A DNA stretch of 64,000 nucleotides, from positions 434,001 to 498,000 of the forward strand of contig JACKCB010000002.1 of the NCBI GenBank assembly GCA_020634235.1, given 5' to 3'. How positions within the stretch are numbered: position 1 is the first letter of the stretch; the number at the start of each line of letters is the position of its first letter. This DNA comes from Ardenticatenaceae bacterium (lineage in GTDB: Bacteria; Chloroflexota; Anaerolineae; Promineifilales; Promineifilaceae). The notes under the pieces are model-generated. The model saw only the letters and a list, made by a program, of their open reading frames with translations, did not search any database and was not told where the DNA came from. Shown here in pieces: positions 51,969 through 60,746 of the stretch. Made by a program: the position numbers and the translations under genes.

Positions 51969-53063
51969 CTAGATAATCGCCAGACCGTCGAAGGTGGCAA
52001 AGCCGCGCGCGTTGCGCAGCCACAGTTCCACCGGATATTCACGAATGTACCCATAACCGCCCAGGGCTTGCACGGCCCGGTCGGCCACATTGACCACCAT
52101 GCTGTCGATGAAGTATTTCATGACGGCAACTTCGTGGGTGGCATCCTGTCCTTTGTCCAGCAGCCAGGCCGCTTCCCACACCAGCAGGCGGGCGGCGTCC
52201 ACGTCGATGGCCATATTGGCCAGCATAAAGGCGATAGACTGCCGGTGAGCAATCGGTTCGCCGAACTGCTCGCGGTTCTTGGCGTAGTCCACGGCGTATT
52301 CGTAGCCGGCCCGGGCCAACCCCACAGCCGCGGCGCCCAGGGCCACACGGCTATGGTTCAGGATAAGGTTGAAGTCGATGCCGTCCGCGCCGCCGAGTTT
52401 GTTCCCGGCCGGGATGCGCACATTCTCCAGTTTCACCCGGTAAGTGGGCAGCGCCCGCACACCCATCAACTTTTCCCGCGCCTGCACCACCAGCCCCTCG
52501 GTCCCGGCCGGGACCAGAAAAGCCTGCGTGCGTCCCCCCTCGGCCGCATAAACCAGGAACAGCTCCGCCTCCTCGGCCAGGGGCACCATCCCCTTCAGCC
52601 CATTCAGCACATAACTATCCCCCTCAAGCTCAGCCGTCGTCGTCAGGTGATGCGGATCATAGCGCACTCGCGGCTCCGACAGCGCCGCCGTCACCGCCGG
52701 CACCTGCGCCTCATCGGCAAACAGTGGCAAATAAGCCGCCTGCTGCTCCGGCGTACCGGCCAGCATCACCGGGAGCGCCACCAGGTTCGGGGCCAGGATG
52801 GCCAGCGCTGTTGCCAGGTCACCCCAGGCAAACGCCTCCACCGCCACCGCGCCGGTCACCGCCGAATATTCGCCAAAGCCGCCATACGCCTCCGGCAGGC
52901 TGGTCAGCAGCAGGCCCAGCTCCCAGCCCGACTGCACCAGTTCAGGCGGCAGTTTCGCCTCTTCATCCGCGTCGCGGAAAAACTTCCGCACCCGCTCTGC
53001 GGCAAAGCGGCTAATTGTCTTGGAAAGCATCTCTTGTTCTTGGTCCAGAGTGAAATCTAACAT
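51969..53063 (-). CDS. Acyl-CoA dehydrogenase 2
   Basis: A 364-residue acyl-CoA dehydrogenase. The head MLDFTLDQEQEMLSKTISRFA and the middle SEPRVRYDPHHLTTTAEL replace the typical T-E-P-G-S motif by a weaker one, so substrate or cofactor handling may differ. The tail (VDVARLLVWEAAWLLDKG-type helix, QALGGYGYIREYP) is normal. The ATG at 53063 has GTAGGAGAC before it; the open frame to 53099 has no such site. It is the first gene of the minus-strand beta-oxidation operon and might form a heteromer with dehydrogenase 1. Confidence 0.88.
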   Translation of the reverse strand: MLDFTLDQEQEMLSKTISRFAAERVRKFFRDADEEAKLPPELVQSGWELGLLLTSLPEAYGGFGEYSAVTGAVAVEAFAWGDLATALAILAPNLVALPVMLAGTPEQQAAYLPLFADEAQVPAVTAALSEPRVRYDPHHLTTTAELEGDSYVLNGLKGMVPLAEEAELFLVYAAEGGRTQAFLVPAGTEGLVVQAREKLMGVRALPTYRVKLENVRIPAGNKLGGADGIDFNLILNHSRVALGAAAVGLARAGYEYAVDYAKNREQFGEPIAHRQSIAFMLANMAIDVDAARLLVWEAAWLLDKGQDATHEVAVMKYFIDSMVVNVADRAVQALGGYGYIREYPVELWLRNARGFATFDGLAII

Positions 53064-53138
53064 GTCTCCTACCTCATTTGCGTGATGCGCAATATCCATT
53101 GCGTTTGCTGTGACCCGCAGCCCGTGGCCACGGTTCAG

Positions 53139-53168
53139 CGCGAATTACGTCTTACGAATCACGTCTTT
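53139..53168. repeat. Dispersed repeat (GTGATTCGTAA element)
   Basis: Read on the minus strand it gives AAAGACGTGATTCGTAAG and then ACGTAATTCGCG, close to 5480-5505 on the plus strand. Both copies are in gaps, next to gene ends. Confidence 0.5.
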
Positions 53169-53174
53169 GGCCTA

Positions 53175-54509
53175 TCAGCGGACAATCCGGTCAGTCATGC
53201 GGGCCACGCGGACCATCGCCGCCACGTCATGCACCCGCACAATATCCGCCCCACGATCAATGCCAATGGCCACGGCCGCCGCCGTCCCTTCCAACCGGTC
53301 CTCCGGCGGCAGGTTCAGTGTGTACCCAATAAAAGATTTGCGCGATGGGCCGATCAGGATCGGGAAGCCCATCGACTTTAGCTGGTTCAAATCACGTAAC
53401 AATTGCACATTTTGGGCCACCGTTTTGCCAAAGCCCAGGCCAGGATCAATGATAATCTGCCCCGGCCGGATGCCTTGCGCCAGCCCCAGGTCAATACTCG
53501 CCTGCAGTTCACGGCGGATATCGCCAATGAGATCTTCGTAATGAATGCCTACGTAGCGCCCCCCCAATCGCTGCTCCTGGGCCACATCTTTGGGCTGGCT
53601 GCGGTTGTGCATCACCACCACCGGGCAGCCGGCGGCGGCCACTACCCCGGCCAGGCGCGGGTCCATGCGCAGCCCCCACACATCGTTCACCCAAGCGGCC
53701 CCGGCCTCCAGCGCCGCCTCGGCCACCTCGGCCCGGTAGGTGTCCACGGAGATGGGCACGTTCACCGCCTGGCGCACGGCGCGAATAACCGGCAGAACGC
53801 GGGCCATTTCTGCTTCGGCACTGACGGGGACACTCCCCGGCCGGGTACTCTCCCCCCCTATATCGATCACATCCGCCCCGGCGGCCACAAACGCCTCCGC
53901 CTGGGCCACCGCCGCGGCCACCACCGCCGCGCCATCCCCCACCAGCACGCCATCGCCCGAGAAGCTGTCCGGGGTCACATTCAGAATGCCCATCACTTCG
54001 GTGCGCCGGCCCCAAAACAGCGGCACCGGCCAGCGACGAATGCCCTCAGACGAGACCGCCGCGCGCATGGCCAGCACATCCCGGCCGGTCTCCGGATGCA
54101 CCCAGCGCGGGGCAATATCGGCCAGGGGCACCAGCACAAACGGGCGCAGCGGCAGCCCCGGATGGGGCAGCGTCAGCCCCTCCAGCGCCACCACCGCCTC
54201 AGCGTAAGCCAGAATATCAATATCGATCAGGCGCGGCCCCCAACGATCCCCCGGCACACGACCCAACTGCGCCTCCAGCTTCTTCACCGCCGCCAGCAGC
54301 CCGGCCGGGGGCAGCGTCGTGCGTCCCGCCAGGCACAGATTCAAAAACGCCGGCTGCGCCTCATACCCCCAGGGCGGCGTCTCGTACACCGGCGAAATCG
54401 CCGTGATGGTCAGCAGCCCTTCATGCTCCAGCGCAGTCACCGCCTGGCGCAAGTTTTGTAATCGGTCACCCAGGTTCGTGCCCAGGCTGAGAAACAGTGG
54501 GTCAGTCAA
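53175..54509 (-). CDS. FolK-FolP fusion (HPPK / dihydropteroate synthase)
   Basis: A 444-residue two-domain folate enzyme. The N-terminal 150 residues are HPPK: LSLGTNLGDR, PWGYEAQPAFLNL, GPRLIDIDIL and LPHPGLPLRPFVLVPL. The rest is dihydropteroate synthase: MGILNVTPDSFSGDG near 185, DIGGESTRPGS near 230, and VHDVAAMVRVARMTD at the end for the phosphate site. The two steps are consecutive in folate synthesis (pyrophosphorylation of hydroxymethyl-dihydropterin and its joining to p-aminobenzoate). The start is a TTG at 54509 as no ATG precedes the HPPK start. Confidence 0.92.
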   Translation of the reverse strand: MTDPLFLSLGTNLGDRLQNLRQAVTALEHEGLLTITAISPVYETPPWGYEAQPAFLNLCLAGRTTLPPAGLLAAVKKLEAQLGRVPGDRWGPRLIDIDILAYAEAVVALEGLTLPHPGLPLRPFVLVPLADIAPRWVHPETGRDVLAMRAAVSSEGIRRWPVPLFWGRRTEVMGILNVTPDSFSGDGVLVGDGAAVVAAAVAQAEAFVAAGADVIDIGGESTRPGSVPVSAEAEMARVLPVIRAVRQAVNVPISVDTYRAEVAEAALEAGAAWVNDVWGLRMDPRLAGVVAAAGCPVVVMHNRSQPKDVAQEQRLGGRYVGIHYEDLIGDIRRELQASIDLGLAQGIRPGQIIIDPGLGFGKTVAQNVQLLRDLNQLKSMGFPILIGPSRKSFIGYTLNLPPEDRLEGTAAAVAIGIDRGADIVRVHDVAAMVRVARMTDRIVR

Positions 54510-54588
54510 CGTTGTAACTCAATCCCAACATCCGCAATCCGCCGGCAGTGGGTCCGGCAAATCGCCAAAATCGGTTCAGACAGCAATG

Positions 54589-54624
54589 AAAAAAGGGGAG
54601 AAAGGCCCATGCGCCCTTCTCCCC
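54589..54624 (-). terminator. Intrinsic terminator of the phasin gene
   Basis: On the minus strand GGGGAGAA and TTCTCCCC arms, with GGGC/GGGCC inside, form a strong hairpin (54595-54624) followed by TTTTTT (54589-54594). It lies 12 nt behind the phasin stop. Confidence 0.85.
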
Positions 54625-54636
54625 GGAACATCCAGG

Positions 54637-55053
54637 TTAAACCGCTTCCTGCGTCTTCTTCAGTTGGTCAACCTTGTCGGCCAGCAAGGTAATCTTCCGG
54701 CCCAACGCGTCGATATCCGACTTGGTAGGCACATTCATGCGGTGCAGAATGGCCTCCACGCGCGTGTCAATGTCCTGTGCCGCTGCGTCAACGGCCACTT
54801 CGGCCACGTCCACCGCTTCGGCCTCGGCCTCGTCAACCTTCTTGCGACGCTCCAGCACATCCTTCAACATCTTTCGCCCATCTTTCTCGGCGATTTCGCC
54901 CCGCTCGACCAGCTTGGCCACAAACTCTTCAATCTCGTTTTGGGCCAGGGCCACGGCCCCAATGCCTGCCAATAAGACCTTGTGGGCAATATCCAGGAAA
55001 GGTAGCTGATCCTTTTCAGTTACTTCTTCTTCAAGCATTTCTACTTCTGCCAT
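54637..55053 (-). CDS. Phasin-like granule-associated protein
   Basis: A 138-residue, Glu/Lys/Ala-rich helical protein. The first half (FLDIAHKVLLAGIGAVALAQNEIEEFVAKLVERGEIAEKDGRKMLKD) matches the PhaF/PhaI-type phasin pattern and the tail (VPTKSDIDALGRKITLLADKVDQL) is the usual helix of these proteins. Phasins coat polyhydroxyalkanoate granules; no PHA synthase is in the window, and similar proteins exist without PHA. GGAGGA lies before the ATG, and a near-consensus promoter at 55204-55232 drives it. Confidence 0.8.
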   Translation of the reverse strand: MAEVEMLEEEVTEKDQLPFLDIAHKVLLAGIGAVALAQNEIEEFVAKLVERGEIAEKDGRKMLKDVLERRKKVDEAEAEAVDVAEVAVDAAAQDIDTRVEAILHRMNVPTKSDIDALGRKITLLADKVDQLKKTQEAV

Positions 55054-55435
55054 GTGAATCCTCCAACAATTTTGCGGTTAGCTCACAAACCCAAGATTGC
55101 TCTAACCGGCCGGGATTTCCGGCTAAATAACGTAAGAAATGGTCGGGTGTGTCCAAGACCCGGGCGGCGGCCCAGGCGCAAATAACGCGCTGCGTTATGG
55201 CGTAATATAACACGCTGCATTATGAGTGTCAAGCCAGGGAAACAGCCCATCCCGGCCGGGTTACCGCAGGTAGACAGCATGCCCAACCTCAGGTAATATC
55301 CCCGCACCAACAGCGCAAATAGCCACCCACCCGGCCGGGAACCACCATCCGCGGCACGTCCCGCACCATCCTTCCCACCGGCCGGGCCATACACACCGCA
55401 ACACAAAACCGCAACACAAAACAAGGAAGAGAGAG
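55054..55435. other. Divergent region between phasin and aminotransferase genes
   Basis: A 382-bp gap. It contains the phasin promoter (55204-55232), a cluster of related motifs CGCTGCGTTATG and CGCTGCATTATG with an inverted ATAACGC/GCGTTAT at about 55176-55200 that could bind a regulator, three host palindromes and GGAAGAGAGAG before the aminotransferase start. No small gene is seen. Confidence 0.65.
55204..55232 (-). promoter_or_regulatory. Promoter of the phasin gene
   Basis: On the minus strand a perfect TTGACA (55232-55227), a 17-nt spacer and TATATT (55209-55204), 150 nt before the phasin ATG. Repeated CGCTGC(G/A)TTATG motifs overlap the spacer and the region downstream, as an operator would. 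Confidence 0.75.
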
Positions 55436-56878
55436 ATGAATCCCACGCCAGCAAGCGCCCCCACAGCCACCCTTCGTTCACGCATCGTCGGCATCGACAA
55501 AAAGGTCCCCCTGCTCAACGGCGAACTGGCAACGTATGTCAACCTGGACAACGCCGCCAGCACCCCCGCCCTGCAAGACGTTACCGACGCCTTGGACCGC
55601 TTCATGCCCTACTACGCCAGCGTCCATCGCGGCACCGGCTTCAAGTCCCGCCTGAGCACCCTGGCCTACGACCAGGCCCACGAAATCATCGGCCGCTTTG
55701 TAGGGGCCGACCTCAGCCGCAACACCGTCATTTTCGGCAAAAACACCACCGAGGCCATCAACAAACTCTCCTACCGCTTCCCCGTGGGGCCAGACCAGGT
55801 GGTGCTGACCACGCAGATAGAACACCATTCCAACGACCTGCCCTGGCGCAGCCGGGCCAAAGTAGTCCATGTGCGCGCCACCCCGGCCGGGCGGCTGGAC
55901 GAAGAGGATTTTGACCGCAAACTGGCCCAGTACGCCGGCCGGGTCGCCCTGGTCACCGTGACCGGCGCGTCCAACGTCAGCGGCTTCTTGCAGCCCATTC
56001 ACCGCCTGGCCCGCAAAGCCCACGCGGCCGGGGCCAAAATCCTGGTCGATGCCGCCCAATTCGCCCCCCACCGCCAGGTAGAGATGAAGCCCGACGATGA
56101 CCCGGAACATCTCGATTTTGTCGTGCTGTCGGCCCACAAGATGTACGCTCCCTACGGCACCGGCGCGCTCATCGGCCCCAAAGAGCTCTTCCTGGCCAGC
56201 GGGCCAGAGTACTGCGGCGGCGGCACGGTAGATGTGGTGACCCTGGAGGATGTCCATTGGGCCGGGCTGCCCGACCGGGAAGAAGCGGGCAGTCCCAACG
56301 TAGTGGGCGCGGTGGCCATGGCCGCTGCAGCCCAGGCGCTGATGGCCGTGGGCATGGCGCATATCGCCGCCCACGAAGAAGCGCTCATTGCCTATTCGCT
56401 GGAGAAGCTGCGCGCCGTGCCCGGCATCCGCATCTATGGCGAAACCGACCCCGGCCGGGCGCACGAAAAAGTAGGTGTCATCCCCTTCAACCTGGCCGGC
56501 GTCTCCCACTTCAAGCTGGCCGCCATCCTCGGCTACGAAGGCGGCATTGGCGTGCGCAGCGGCTGCTTCTGCGCCCACCCCTACGTCGTCCACCTGCTCA
56601 ACCTGGACGAGCACGAAGCCGGCACCTGGCGCGACCAACTCCTGGGCGGCGACAAATCCAACATGCCCGGCATGGTGCGCATGAGCTTCGGCTGCTACAA
56701 CAACACCGACGACGTGGACCGGCTGGTGGCCATGCTGCACCAGATCGCCCGCGGCGACTACCAGGGCGACTACCGGCTGGATCGGGCCACCGGCGAATAC
56801 ATCCCCACCAACTACCGCGATCCGCTGGAGCAATACTTCCTGCTGGCACCCACCACCGCCCAGGCCGGCACGGCCTAA
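55436..56878 (+). CDS. Class V aminotransferase / cysteine desulfurase-like protein
   Basis: A 480-residue PLP enzyme of the SufS-like group. NLDNAASTPAL is near residue 38, IEHHSNDLPWR near 125, the cofactor-binding Lys in SAHKMYAPYGTG near 233, and GVRSGCFCAHPYV near 375, where the Cys would be the sulfur carrier in desulfurases. It is longer than SufS (about 410) by an extra C-terminal part. Possible roles are cysteine desulfuration or a related lyase reaction. AAGGAAGAGAG before the ATG supports the start. Confidence 0.85.
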   Translation: MNPTPASAPTATLRSRIVGIDKKVPLLNGELATYVNLDNAASTPALQDVTDALDRFMPYYASVHRGTGFKSRLSTLAYDQAHEIIGRFVGADLSRNTVIFGKNTTEAINKLSYRFPVGPDQVVLTTQIEHHSNDLPWRSRAKVVHVRATPAGRLDEEDFDRKLAQYAGRVALVTVTGASNVSGFLQPIHRLARKAHAAGAKILVDAAQFAPHRQVEMKPDDDPEHLDFVVLSAHKMYAPYGTGALIGPKELFLASGPEYCGGGTVDVVTLEDVHWAGLPDREEAGSPNVVGAVAMAAAAQALMAVGMAHIAAHEEALIAYSLEKLRAVPGIRIYGETDPGRAHEKVGVIPFNLAGVSHFKLAAILGYEGGIGVRSGCFCAHPYVVHLLNLDEHEAGTWRDQLLGGDKSNMPGMVRMSFGCYNNTDDVDRLVAMLHQIARGDYQGDYRLDRATGEYIPTNYRDPLEQYFLLAPTTAQAGTA

Positions 56879-56949
56879 GCCACATCCATGGACAGGTTGG
56901 CGCGCCCCAGATTGACCCAATCTCGCCCACGAATTTCTAGGAGGTAAAG

Positions 56950-57279
56950 ATGCAAGTGCAATATGTGACCAATGAGAAGGGCCAGCGAACCGGCGTTTTG
57001 CTAGATATTGAAGCCTACCAGCAACTCATCAGCCACAAACTGGCTGACACCGAGCTTCTGACTGAAATGAGCCGCCCAGAGCTAGAAGCATTGGCGGACA
57101 GCCAATTGGCACCTGCTTCCCAGGCGCGGCTGAATCTACTTCTGGCCCAGCATCAAGAAAGGGAACTGACCGAAGCAGCAACCATCGAGCTTGATGAGCT
57201 ACTGGCACAAGTAGACCAGTTGACTATCTTGAAGACACGCGCCCGCTATACGCTGGCCCAGATGGCAATCACCAAATAG
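56950..57279 (+). CDS. Antitoxin-like protein next to an HNH gene
   Basis: A 109-residue protein whose first 30 residues (MQVQYVTNEKGQRTGVLLDIEAYQQL) follow the pattern of Phd-type antitoxin heads. The rest is helical (ELLTEMSRPELEALADSQLAPASQARLN). AGGAGGT lies before the ATG. The HNH gene begins 4 nt behind, so the pair may form a two-gene unit. Function is inferred only. Confidence 0.65.
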   Translation: MQVQYVTNEKGQRTGVLLDIEAYQQLISHKLADTELLTEMSRPELEALADSQLAPASQARLNLLLAQHQERELTEAATIELDELLAQVDQLTILKTRARYTLAQMAITK

Positions 57280-57282
57280 CTG

Positions 57283-57708
57283 ATGGGTGCCTATATTCCA
57301 GCTGAACTGAAGCGGCAGGTGCGGGCGCAGTTTGCCAACTGCTGTGCATATTGCCACACACCTGAACATCTGACGGTGGCGATTTTTGAGATCGAGCATA
57401 TTCTGCCGCTGGTAGCTGGTGGCGAGACAGAATTACTCAATCTCTGTCTTTCATGCCCAACCTGCAATCGCTACAAAGCAGCGCGTTTGACGGCTGTTGA
57501 CCCGCTGACCAATGACACAGTCCCCTTGTTCCATCCTCAACAGGCACAATGGACCGATCATTTCACCTGGAGCGATGATAAAACAGAACTGCTTGGCCTG
57601 ACGCCTACCGGCCGGGCAACAATAGACACCCTCCGGATAAACCGGCCGCAACTGGTACGGGTACGCCGAATGTGGGTCAAGATGGACGAACACCCAGCTT
57701 CCCTGTAA
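57283..57708 (+). CDS. HNH endonuclease
   Basis: A 141-residue HNH protein: CCAYCHTPEHLTVAIFEIEHILPLVAGGETELLNLCLSC, with two CxxC pairs and the catalytic EIEHILP His, then CNRYKAARLTAVDPLT. Proteins of this type with a Phd-like partner are common in Chloroflexota and cyanobacteria, with no known target. Just 3 nt separate it from the gene before. It is of the short HNH kind, without a fused targeting domain. Confidence 0.85.
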   Translation: MGAYIPAELKRQVRAQFANCCAYCHTPEHLTVAIFEIEHILPLVAGGETELLNLCLSCPTCNRYKAARLTAVDPLTNDTVPLFHPQQAQWTDHFTWSDDKTELLGLTPTGRATIDTLRINRPQLVRVRRMWVKMDEHPASL

Positions 57709-57900
57709 CTGGCATCGAACTTGTTCGTTCTTGCCCGGCTGTTCCGGAGCAGTTTTCAGTCATGCCCATAGGCCCCCAGAACACTTCCCTGGCCTCATTC
57801 CCTCTCCACCAGGCCCCCCAAAAACAATCCCCGTGAAGCATCAAGAAACAATCCTAAACAGACAGCCGCAGCAGCCCAGGTTGGCTGCCAACCGCCAATT

Positions 57901-59256
57901 TCAGATCTGCTCAAAATAGCGGCCGCGTTCCCAATCCGTCACCGCCAACTCATAAGCCGCCTGCTCCTGGCGAAAAACGGCCACGTAGAAATCAACCACC
58001 GCGTCGCCAAAAGCCTGCCGGGCGAAGTCGCTGCCCGCCAGGGCATCCACCGCCATCGCCAGCGACGTCGGCAGCAGCACCGGTTCAGCCAGCAGATCGG
58101 GCGGCTCAGTCTTATGGGCCAACCCATCCAACCCGGCCGCGATCCACGCTGCGTAAGCCAGATACAGGTTCACGTCGGCCCCAGCCAGCCAGCTCTCCAG
58201 CTCTGCCCCCCGGCCGGGTCCCTCCACCACCCGCACCCCGGCCGGGTATCCCCGCCCCGACCAGGCCACCCGCCACCCATCGCCCAACACATACCGCTTA
58301 TAACTGTTCACCGTTGGCGCAAAAAAGGGCATTAGCGCCGGCAGGTGGCGCAGCCACCCCCCCAGGAACCAGCGGCACTCATCCGACGCCCGGCCGGGAC
58401 CCAACACCTCCTCCCCGCCAAAACGGTTACGCCGCCCGGCCGGGCTCCACAAGCTCAGCCGCAGCGCCGCCACCGACCCGGCCATCTCCGCCGTCACCTG
58501 GGCCATAAACGACACCGCCTGCCCATACTGCGGGGCCAGCAGCTTCAGGCACTGCTTGGCCAGCGCCTGCCCATCCGCCAGGGCCATCACCCCGGCCGGG
58601 GCCAACCCCAGACTGTACTGCCCCGGGGCCGCCGTCCCCTGGCTGTGCGCCACCGCCACCCCACCGCGCAGCAAATAACGCCGCGCATTGGCCAGCAGCG
58701 GCTCCAGCCGCCCCGCCGGCAAACTATCCGCCGGCCCGCCAAACGCCTCGGCCGGCAGCGGCCCCTGGTAAGCACGCGCCCGCAAACTGCCCGGCGCTTC
58801 ATTGAAGATATAAAAATCCAGGCTGGCCCCCGCCTGGGCCCTGTAACCCGCCTCCGCCAGGCGGTCCAACTGGGTTTGCAGCAGGCTGCGCGGCGCCACC
58901 GCCAGCGGCTGCCCCGTGGTGGCTTCCAGACTCTGGCAAAAAACCAGCGCCGTGCGGTCCAGCCACGGCGCTAACCGCAGCGTCTCCAGCAAAGGGCGGC
59001 ACCGGATGTCCCCCCCGCTCGTAACAGCCGCCCCCGGCCGGGACCCAGTCCCCAACTGCGGCACGAACAACGCCCCCGGCAGCCAGAAACCCTGCTTCGT
59101 CGTCTCCTCCAAAAAATGGATCCCCGGAATGTGACGGCCCAAAAGGCGGCCAAACAAATCAGGCACCACCGCCAGCACGGTATCAATCTCGCCCGACTCA
59201 ATCTTGCCATTCAATTCCGGCAGTGCTAAGATGCCCGGAGCTTGTTCATCAGCCAT
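57901..59256 (-). CDS. Glutamine-synthetase-like protein lacking catalytic residues
   Basis: A 451-residue protein with the overall layout of glutamine synthetase (GS): a beta-grasp head (residues 1-110, IRCRPLLETLRLAPWLD) and a catalytic-type domain. The metal-binding positions look lost: the E-x-E strand is LDFYIF (146-151), the H-x-E-x-A-P-G-Q-x-E segment is SQGTAAPGQYSLGL (205-218), the H-x-H-x-S segment is AALRLSLW (263-270) and the final R-x-E-x-R is AELES. So ligation of glutamate and ammonia is unlikely, and it may be a pseudoenzyme with a binding or regulatory role. The next gene is divergent. Confidence 0.75.
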   Translation of the reverse strand: MADEQAPGILALPELNGKIESGEIDTVLAVVPDLFGRLLGRHIPGIHFLEETTKQGFWLPGALFVPQLGTGSRPGAAVTSGGDIRCRPLLETLRLAPWLDRTALVFCQSLEATTGQPLAVAPRSLLQTQLDRLAEAGYRAQAGASLDFYIFNEAPGSLRARAYQGPLPAEAFGGPADSLPAGRLEPLLANARRYLLRGGVAVAHSQGTAAPGQYSLGLAPAGVMALADGQALAKQCLKLLAPQYGQAVSFMAQVTAEMAGSVAALRLSLWSPAGRRNRFGGEEVLGPGRASDECRWFLGGWLRHLPALMPFFAPTVNSYKRYVLGDGWRVAWSGRGYPAGVRVVEGPGRGAELESWLAGADVNLYLAYAAWIAAGLDGLAHKTEPPDLLAEPVLLPTSLAMAVDALAGSDFARQAFGDAVVDFYVAVFRQEQAAYELAVTDWERGRYFEQI

Positions 59257-59348
59257 AATCCTACCTCTATCAGCCCGTCAGCGGGTCAGCAATTCAGCCG
59301 GCCAGTCAGACGCTGACCGGCCGGGACACCTGTCCAGAGTATTTTAGC

Positions 59349-60611
59349 ATGAAACCACGGATCACTCATTGTCTCCTGCTGCCGGCCTTGTGCCTGCTGC
59401 TGCTGGCTGGCCTGACCCCGGCCGGGAGCCAACCCGCCCATGCCCAGACCGACCCCGCGCCGCAAACCCACCTGGTCCAGCCCGGCGATACCTGGCCAGC
59501 CCTCGCTTACCGCTACGGTGTAGCCGTAGACGATCTGCAAGCGGCCAATCCCCACCCCAACCCCCTGCGCCAGCCCACCATCGGCGACACCATCCCCCTC
59601 CCGGCCGGGAGCAGCCCCGAACCGCGCCTGGGGCAGCTCCAGCGGGTAGCGGCCGGCGGGCTGCTGCGGCTGGCCATCCTCCAGGGACAGAACCCCTGGC
59701 AGTTGGCCGCCGAATTAGGGCTGGCCTCGCCCTACCAGCCACTCTTTGGCCAGCCACGCTTCTTGCCCGGCGGGCAAACACCGCCGCAAGAGTTCCCGGC
59801 CGGGTTCCACAGCCTGGAACTATCCGCCATCCCCGCCCAACCCGGCCGGGCCATCGCCTACCGCGCCCAGGCCACCGCCGGCCTCACCACCACCGCCCAA
59901 CTCAACGCCCTACCCCTGCTCACCTTCACCAACGGCCAGCAGCAGGTCGGGCTGGGCGGCACCGGCGCCTTCTACCCGGCCGGGGCACCGGAACTGCTCA
60001 TCGTCCCGGCCGGGGGACCAGCCTGGAGCCAACCCTGGCGCTTCAGCAGCGGCGACTGGGACTACGACCGGGTCACCCTCACCGGGGCCGCCGCCGCCAT
60101 CGACCAGGAAGCCATTGCCGCCGAGCGCGCCCGGCTGTTTGAATTATGGTCCCAGGTCAGCCCCGTCCCGCAGTGGCAAGGCCCCTTCCAACTGCCCATC
60201 ACCCAGTACCTCAGCGTCAGCTCCAACTACGGCGCGCGCCGCTCCTACAACGATGGGCCGTTCAGCACCTACCACGAGGGCGTCGACTTTAGCGCCTACG
60301 GCGGCACGCCGGTGTCCGCCCCGGCCGGGGGCACCGTAGTCCTGGCCGAGCAGCTCTACGTGCGTGGCGGCGCGGTCATCATCGACCACGGCCTGGGCAT
60401 TTACTCCGGCTTCTACCACCTCTCCGCCGTCCTGGCCCAGCCCGGCCAGCAAGTGCAGGCCGGCGACATTGTGGGCGAAGTAGGCACCACCGGCCTCTCC
60501 AGCGGCAACCATCTCCATTGGGATTTGCTGGTTAACGGCGTCTGGGTAGATGCCGCCGCCTGGCTGGCCCAAGACCTGCCCGATTGGCTGCTGGCCGGCG
60601 GCGGCTGGTAA
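59349..60611 (+). CDS. LysM-M23 family metallopeptidase
   Basis: A 420-residue exported protein. A signal peptide (residues 1-32, ending near AHA) is followed by a LysM module (HLVQPGDTWPALAYRYGVAVDDL), a second weaker LysM-like stretch (around LRLAILQGQNPWQLAAELG), a beta-rich middle and the M23 (lysostaphin-like) domain: STYHEGVDFSAYGG with the His and Asp zinc ligands near 309 and 313, then GLSSGNHLHWDL near 383 with the closing HxH. It probably cuts peptide bridges in the cell wall. Its start, MKPRITHC, has no strong ribosome site. Confidence 0.88.
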   Translation: MKPRITHCLLLPALCLLLLAGLTPAGSQPAHAQTDPAPQTHLVQPGDTWPALAYRYGVAVDDLQAANPHPNPLRQPTIGDTIPLPAGSSPEPRLGQLQRVAAGGLLRLAILQGQNPWQLAAELGLASPYQPLFGQPRFLPGGQTPPQEFPAGFHSLELSAIPAQPGRAIAYRAQATAGLTTTAQLNALPLLTFTNGQQQVGLGGTGAFYPAGAPELLIVPAGGPAWSQPWRFSSGDWDYDRVTLTGAAAAIDQEAIAAERARLFELWSQVSPVPQWQGPFQLPITQYLSVSSNYGARRSYNDGPFSTYHEGVDFSAYGGTPVSAPAGGTVVLAEQLYVRGGAVIIDHGLGIYSGFYHLSAVLAQPGQQVQAGDIVGEVGTTGLSSGNHLHWDLLVNGVWVDAAAWLAQDLPDWLLAGGGW

Positions 60612-60746
60612 CGCCCAATGTAAGGCTGCCCACACCTTTCGGCATCCAGCGCTGCTAAACTCCGGCAGCAGTTGGGCCGGGCAACCCAAACCGCGCCCCG
60701 CCAACTGCACCGCCGTGAACGAACCCATGCAACGAAAGAGGAGCAC

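Noticed and set aside
55436..56878. The class V aminotransferase as the DndA partner of the dnd locus
   Set aside because: It is 16 kb away, on the other strand, has host-like composition and is SufS-like rather than IscS/DndA-like.
55478..56920. 480-codon minus-strand frame opposite the aminotransferase gene
   Set aside because: The + strand has the full class V aminotransferase motifs; the antisense product has none.
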